Source: an uncultured Clostridia bacterium (lineage in GTDB: Bacteria; Bacillota; Clostridia; Christensenellales; UBA1242). From it: 9,173 nt of DNA. The DNA lies in assembly GCA_934771675.1 (NCBI GenBank), contig CAKVMF010000031.1, positions 1 through 9,173 of the forward strand, written 5' to 3'. The position numbers and the translations under genes are program-made. The first letter of the stretch is position 1. Each line of letters begins with the position of its first letter. This document shows, piece after piece, positions 5,729 to 9,173 of the stretch. The notes below the pieces were generated by a model, which saw only the letters and a program-made list of their open reading frames with translations, searched no databases and had not been told where the DNA came from.

Positions 5729-6573
5729 TAAACAAAATCTCTATGAACAATGCACTCAAACTTCTTTTTCTTGAAAATTTGGCTGTCAAAACCAACTGAA
5801 CAAACTCGTTTTTGAACTCTTCCTGCAACATCAACTGACACTGTGATATTTCTAAACACTGGCAAATGTGATTCATTTTCAATTGTTCCAACCGAAACAA
5901 AATTAACGAAGCCGTCAACATTCACAGCGTTCCAGTTCCCACAAACAACTTCATCAAAAAGTTCGTCGTCAAAAACATTTTTTAAAACATCAGCCGAAAC
6001 AACAATAACTGGAGCCAAAGTTACATCATCATAAAGAGAATTTCCGCTATCAAGTAAACCTGTCAAAACTATATGCTTGCCATTTATTGAAAATGACACA
6101 CGTGACAAAAAATTCTTGATTCTCCTTTGATTTGTTAAATATCTTGTAAGTTTAAAAATCGCAAAAATGAATATCGTTTGGAATAAAAATACGGCTAAAT
6201 CTAAAAATTTTGTCAATTTTATGTGAAAATAAGACTCAAATACAACTTTGAAAAACTCACATAAAAATTTATTTATTCCAGCAACCGCAAACAAAATTAT
6301 TTCATAAGAAAAAAATATTCCAAAAATTCTTTTTGGCTTATATTCATCGGCAATTAAAATAGTTATTAAAATATTACTACCAGTTAAAAGAAAAATCAAT
6401 TGATAAAATTTTAGTTTAAGCAAAGAGTAACAAAGCAAGCACATAACGCTCGGCACACATAAAAACAAAAGATATCTCTTTTTCTCATCGAGTGAAAAAA
6501 CTTCTCTCAAGCAAAGTAAACTCAAATAATTTAAAATCAAACCTTCAATAACAATTTCTATAATTTGTTCCAT
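5728..6573 (-). CDS. spoIIGA: SpoIIGA, membrane aspartic protease that processes pro-sigma-E
   Basis: Integral-membrane protease active at the sporulation septum; it cleaves the sigma-E pro-sequence after a forespore signal (SpoIIR). Five hydrophobic segments are visible at about 4-21, 33-52, 57-75, 83-101 and 125-142. They are followed by a C-terminal aspartic-protease domain with TGLLDSGNSLYDDVT (171-185); D175 matches the catalytic Asp of the D[ST]GN motif. The end, FECIVHRDFV, resembles the usual LLHPDLL-type terminus. Its 281 residues are a little under the usual 300-310. The ATG is supported by the N-terminal segment aligning with the family, but there is no Shine-Dalgarno, and TATAAT stands six bases upstream. 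It forms an operon with sigE. A phosphohexomutase lies between it and ftsZ. Confidence 0.95.
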   Translation of the reverse strand: MEQIIEIVIEGLILNYLSLLCLREVFSLDEKKRYLLFLCVPSVMCLLCYSLLKLKFYQLIFLLTGSNILITILIADEYKPKRIFGIFFSYEIILFAVAGINKFLCEFFKVVFESYFHIKLTKFLDLAVFLFQTIFIFAIFKLTRYLTNQRRIKNFLSRVSFSINGKHIVLTGLLDSGNSLYDDVTLAPVIVVSADVLKNVFDDELFDEVVCGNWNAVNVDGFVNFVSVGTIENESHLPVFRNITVSVDVAGRVQKRVCSVGFDSQIFKKKKFECIVHRDFV

Positions 6574-6579
6574 AGCAAA

Positions 6580-6608
6580 ATTATAAAATTTTTATCATAA
6601 TTTTCGCT
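6580..6608 (-). promoter_or_regulatory. Candidate spoIIGA promoter region
   Basis: Minus-strand TATAAT (6585-6580) lies six bases before ATG. GAGCGAA, a 5/7 match to the Spo0A-box core TGNCGAA, lies at about the -35 position (near 6602-6608), as at Spo0A-activated promoters without a proper -35. An alternative -10, TATGAT (6599-6594), pairs with TTGCTA after 19 bases. Neither is strong. Confidence 0.3.
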
Positions 6609-6677
6609 CTAAAATTTTTAGCAAATAATCAATTTTTAAGTCTGCTTTTAACACCAAAGTGAAATTTTTGTCCAAAT

Positions 6678-6700
6678 AAAAAATGCTTCAAAAGAAGCAT
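6678..6700 (-). terminator. Phosphohexomutase gene terminator
   Basis: A 7-bp stem ATGCTTC/GAAGCAT (6683-6689 with 6694-6700) with a four-base loop is followed on the minus strand by a T run (6682-6678) and further T-rich sequence. It starts two bases after the stop codon of the mutase gene and separates it from spoIIGA. Confidence 0.88.
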
Positions 6701-6702
6701 CT

Positions 6703-8340
6703 TTATTTCATCAATTTTGAAAACTCATTAATTAAAAGTTCAAAATTCTTTTTGTTAGTTTCAAGCGAATCTGCAACTGTTAAATAAACCTTAATTTTTG
6801 GTTCAGTTCCTGATGGTCTGATTATTATTTGTTTCCCATGTTCTAGGTCGTATTCAATAACATTTGCCTTTGGCAAATCTTCAAAGCCTGTTTGATAATC
6901 TATAATATTTTTAACTTTGAAGCCTGCAAATTCTTTTGGTGAATGACTTCTAAATCCGCTCAAAATTTTCTGCATTTTTTCCTGACCTTCAACACCATCA
7001 AATTCAAACGAAATTGTTTTTGCTTGATAATAGCCGTATTTGTCATAAATTTCAATCAAACGATCATATAGGGTTTTGCCATGTTTTTTCAGCTCACTTG
7101 CAGCTTCCGCAATAAGCATACAACCTAAAGTTGCGTCTTTATCACGAACATATGCCCCTGAAAGATAACCAGAACTTTCTTCAAATCCCAAAACAAAATC
7201 TTTTTCTTTTGATTCTGTTTCAAGCTTACGAACAAACTCACCTATATATTTAAAACCAGTCAAAACATTCTTTGTTTTTCCACCATAATTTTCAGCAAGT
7301 TTTTCAGCGAGCTTTGTTGAAACAATTGATTTTACAAGTATGCCACCCTTTTCTTTTCTGTTTGAAAACAAATAATCTGTAAGAAGCACACCGATTTCAT
7401 TTCCAGTCAGATGAATAAATTTTCCTTTTTGATTAACGCAAACACCAATTCTGTCAGCATCTGGATCACTAGCCAAAATTAAATCCACATTTCTATTCTT
7501 TGCTAACTCCATAGACGTGTCATAAACGCTGTCAATTTCAGGATTTGGATAAGGACAAGTTGTGAAATTTTTATCTGGCTTGCACTGAACTTTGTTAAAA
7601 ATAAGTTTTGCACCTTGATCTTCAAGAACTCTTGGCAAGGTTTTTATTCCAGCCCCGTTTAAAGCTGTGTAGACAGCTGTTATATTTTTAATTTTATGAA
7701 GAGATTGCTTTTTTACTGCCTTAATGTATGCTTCAAAAACAGAGTTTTCTTCGTCAACAATAACGATAGTTTTTTCATCAACAGCCTTTGAAAATGAAGT
7801 CATTTTCACATCAAAATAGCTCAAACTTTCAGCAATTTCCATAATTTTGTAAGATGGTTCTTCAAGCAACTGGCAGCCAGTGCTGTCATAAACTTTATAG
7901 CCATTATAATCTTTTGGATTGTGGCTAGCGGTTATATTTATACCCATATCACACTTAAAATATCTAACCATAAATGAAAGATATGGCGTCGGCATCATTG
8001 TTTTTGTAAGATAAACTTTAATGCCATGATACGCAAAAATTCTTGCAGCAAGTTTTGCAAATTCTGGCGACATATCCCTGCTATCATAAGCAATTGCAAT
8101 AGATTTTGCATTAATTTTTTCCATATACAAAGCGACTGCTTTTGAAACTCTTCCAACTGTGTAAACATTCATCAAGTTGCTTCCAAGCCCAACAATTCCA
8201 CGAAGCCCCGCCGTTCCAAATTCAATATCTTTAAAAAATGCCTGTTCTTTTTGACTTTCAGTCATGGCATTTAATTCTTCTAAAACTTTTTTATCTTTTA
8301 CATTTTTAGCCCAAAGTTCAAAATTTGATTTATAATCCAT
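6703..8340 (-). CDS. Alpha-D-phosphohexomutase (phosphoglucomutase/phosphomannomutase)
   Basis: Cytoplasmic enzyme interconverting hexose 6- and 1-phosphates, probably glucose, for envelope polysaccharides and glycolipids. With the start chosen here it has 545 residues, near the PgcA type. The motifs are FGTAGLRG near 41-48; the phosphoserine loop TASHNP (137-142, Ser139); the metal loop DPDADR (292-297); the sugar-specificity loop GFEESSGY (385-392); and the phosphate-binding loop RPSGTEPK (508-515). All are intact. The frame stays open 18 codons further upstream, but that stretch holds the promoter. GGAGAAG (8350-8344) three bases before ATG 8340-8338 decides the start. The gene has its own promoter and terminator and is not part of the flanking division or sporulation units. 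Glucose versus mannose specificity is inferred, so no symbol is given. Confidence 0.95.
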   Translation of the reverse strand: MDYKSNFELWAKNVKDKKVLEELNAMTESQKEQAFFKDIEFGTAGLRGIVGLGSNLMNVYTVGRVSKAVALYMEKINAKSIAIAYDSRDMSPEFAKLAARIFAYHGIKVYLTKTMMPTPYLSFMVRYFKCDMGINITASHNPKDYNGYKVYDSTGCQLLEEPSYKIMEIAESLSYFDVKMTSFSKAVDEKTIVIVDEENSVFEAYIKAVKKQSLHKIKNITAVYTALNGAGIKTLPRVLEDQGAKLIFNKVQCKPDKNFTTCPYPNPEIDSVYDTSMELAKNRNVDLILASDPDADRIGVCVNQKGKFIHLTGNEIGVLLTDYLFSNRKEKGGILVKSIVSTKLAEKLAENYGGKTKNVLTGFKYIGEFVRKLETESKEKDFVLGFEESSGYLSGAYVRDKDATLGCMLIAEAASELKKHGKTLYDRLIEIYDKYGYYQAKTISFEFDGVEGQEKMQKILSGFRSHSPKEFAGFKVKNIIDYQTGFEDLPKANVIEYDLEHGKQIIIRPSGTEPKIKVYLTVADSLETNKKNFELLINEFSKLMK

Positions 8341-8343
8341 TTT

Positions 8344-8350
8344 CTTCTCC
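8344..8350 (-). promoter_or_regulatory. Ribosome binding site deciding the mutase start
   Basis: GGAGAAG ends three bases before ATG 8340-8338. It overlaps the next upstream in-frame ATG (8352-8350), so that codon is not a credible start. Confidence 0.85.
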
Positions 8351-8364
8351 ATTATGCTGTTATT

Positions 8365-8394
8365 ATTATAAGTTAAATTCGAAAAAATTGACAA
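8365..8394 (-). promoter_or_regulatory. Strong sigma-A promoter of the phosphohexomutase gene
   Basis: The -35 is TTGTCA (8394-8389, five of six), then an 18-base spacer and a perfect -10 TATAAT (8370-8365). The expected start near 8358 gives a short leader of about 18 bases with GGAGAAG. The -35 follows almost directly on the T run of the ftsZ terminator. Confidence 0.85.
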
Positions 8395-8395
8395 T

Positions 8396-8437
8396 AAAAA
8401 AGTAACAAACTTGAAAAATTTTCAAAATTTGTTACTT
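8396..8437 (-). terminator. ftsZ terminator
   Basis: The arms AAGTAACAAA (8400-8409) and TTTGTTACTT (8428-8437) form a 10-bp stem, with an inner TTGAA/TTCAA stem. On the minus strand a T run (8400-8396) follows. It lies just after the ftsZ stop. Confidence 0.85.
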
Positions 8438-8443
8438 AAAATT

Positions 8444-9173
8444 TTATTTATTGAATTTTCTTCTTAAAAATGGTGGGATTTCAGCATCATCAACTTTAAC
8501 TCTTGAATCAAGGTTGTTGTTTTGAACTGGTTGACTTTGAGTTAAATTGCCTCTAACCTGGTTTTGATAACCTTGACCAAGTTCAGAGCTCAAACCATAT
8601 TTTCTATCAAGTTGTTCGTTCATATTTGGTTGAACTTGACTTGGTTGCGGTTGATTTTGATTTGTTGCATTTTTGCTTAATTTGTTCCACAAATCCATTT
8701 CAGTCCAATTTTCTTTTTTTGGTTGTTCTTCAACTGGTTTTTGATAAGGATTTGGACCCAAACTATTATTTTTTGGAAGACTTGTGTCAAAGTTTCTTTC
8801 AAAAATTGATGAAACACTTGGCTTTCCTGTAACAAATTCATTGAATCTACTTCTATCAAAGTTTCCTGAATCTTGGCGAGCTTGTTGATTTTGTTGTTGC
8901 ATTTGACCTGCTTGAATAATTGGATTTACTCTTTGTTGTGGTTGTGCGGTTGCATTTTCAAATCTGCTACCTTCAAAACCCGTTGCAACAATTGTTACAA
9001 TCATTCTATCATTGTAATTTTCATCAATGGTTGCACCAAAGATTGTGTTTGCATCTGGAGAAACAACTTCTTTTACCAAATTTACAGCATCATTAACTTC
9101 TTCCAAAGTTAAGTCAAAACCACCTTTAACGTTGATAATAACAGCTTTTGCACCATTGATTGATGTTTCAAGA
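8444..9173 (-). CDS. ftsZ: FtsZ cell-division GTPase, C-terminal part only
   Basis: Tubulin-like protein that forms the division ring and the polar sporulation septum. 242 residues are visible; the frame stays open through the window edge, so the GTP-binding half lies outside. LETSINGAKAVIINVKGG (the first visible residues) and TLEEVNDAVNLVKEVVSPDANTIFGATID ... MIVTIVATGFE are the conserved FtsZ C-terminal domain. The tail ends with the conserved peptide DDAEIPPFLRRKF, which binds FtsA, SepF and other partners. Between them is a linker of about 150-160 residues rich in Gln, Asn and Pro, far longer than the roughly 50 of B. subtilis, with two hydrophobic islands (SVSSIFERNFD and NWTEMDLWNKL). 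It is followed by its own terminator, so the downstream genes are separate units. Confidence 0.96.
   Translation of the reverse strand, partial: LETSINGAKAVIINVKGGFDLTLEEVNDAVNLVKEVVSPDANTIFGATIDENYNDRMIVTIVATGFEGSRFENATAQPQQRVNPIIQAGQMQQQNQQARQDSGNFDRSRFNEFVTGKPSVSSIFERNFDTSLPKNNSLGPNPYQKPVEEQPKKENWTEMDLWNKLSKNATNQNQPQPSQVQPNMNEQLDRKYGLSSELGQGYQNQVRGNLTQSQPVQNNNLDSRVKVDDAEIPPFLRRKFNK

Noticed and set aside
5712..5921. 69-codon minus-strand frame overlapping the end of spoIIGA
   Set aside because: It is a frame shadow within the conserved SpoIIGA protease domain; the spoIIGA frame is intact.
8341..8394. Longer phosphohexomutase with 18 extra N-terminal residues
   Set aside because: That stretch contains the -35, -10 and ribosome binding site of the gene, and no ribosome site precedes the earlier ATG.
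8626..9112. Small plus- and minus-strand frames in the ftsZ linker region
   Set aside because: They arise from the low-complexity Gln/Asn-coding sequence; none has start signals or a protein-like pattern.

Overview
The window is strongly AT-rich and carries housekeeping and sporulation genes of an endospore-forming, low-GC Firmicute. Sporulation is shown by SpoIIGA, pro-sigma-E and sigma-G. The gene order (ftsZ ... spoIIGA-sigE-sigG-ylmC-nrdR) is the familiar Bacillus/Clostridium arrangement, and the FeoAB ferrous-iron transporter would suit an anaerobic, clostridial-type lifestyle (inference). UGA acts as a normal stop (feoA and ylmC end in TGA), so the code is standard. I cannot name a genus from the sequence.

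Layout: every gene is on the minus strand except sigG. Reading in the minus direction from the right edge: the C-terminal two thirds of FtsZ (8444-9173, start outside the window) and its terminator; a monocistronic alpha-phosphohexomutase (6703-8340) with its own strong sigma-A promoter and terminator; the two-gene operon spoIIGA-sigE (6573-5024); then sigG on the plus strand (4183-4953), convergent with sigE and sharing a bidirectional terminator. Beyond sigG come ylmC (4092-3691), nrdR (3460-2927) with its own promoter and terminator, and a tight feoA-feoB-rluA-type unit (2878 to the left edge) with a 4-base and then a 20-base overlap. The last gene, a pseudouridine synthase (763-1), runs off the window.

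How the genes work together: SpoIIGA is the membrane protease that activates pro-sigma-E in the mother cell, and sigma-G then drives late forespore expression. FtsZ builds the division ring, including the one at the polar sporulation septum. NrdR represses ribonucleotide reductase genes. FeoA/FeoB import Fe2+. The phosphohexomutase feeds glucose-1-phosphate or mannose-1-phosphate into envelope precursors.

I see no new defence or mobile system. The points most worth checking are: (1) sigG is inverted in place inside an otherwise canonical cluster; (2) a pair of NrdR-box-like sites 31 bp apart covers the nrdR -10 region and start codon; (3) spoIIGA and ylmC lack a Shine-Dalgarno and have a TATAAT only 5-6 bases before ATG, suggesting leaderless mRNAs; (4) FeoB lacks the G4 Asp; (5) sigma-E has a short pro-sequence and sigma-G lacks the Asn associated with CsfB/Gin sensitivity; (6) FtsZ has a very long Q/N-rich linker with an embedded hydrophobic motif.
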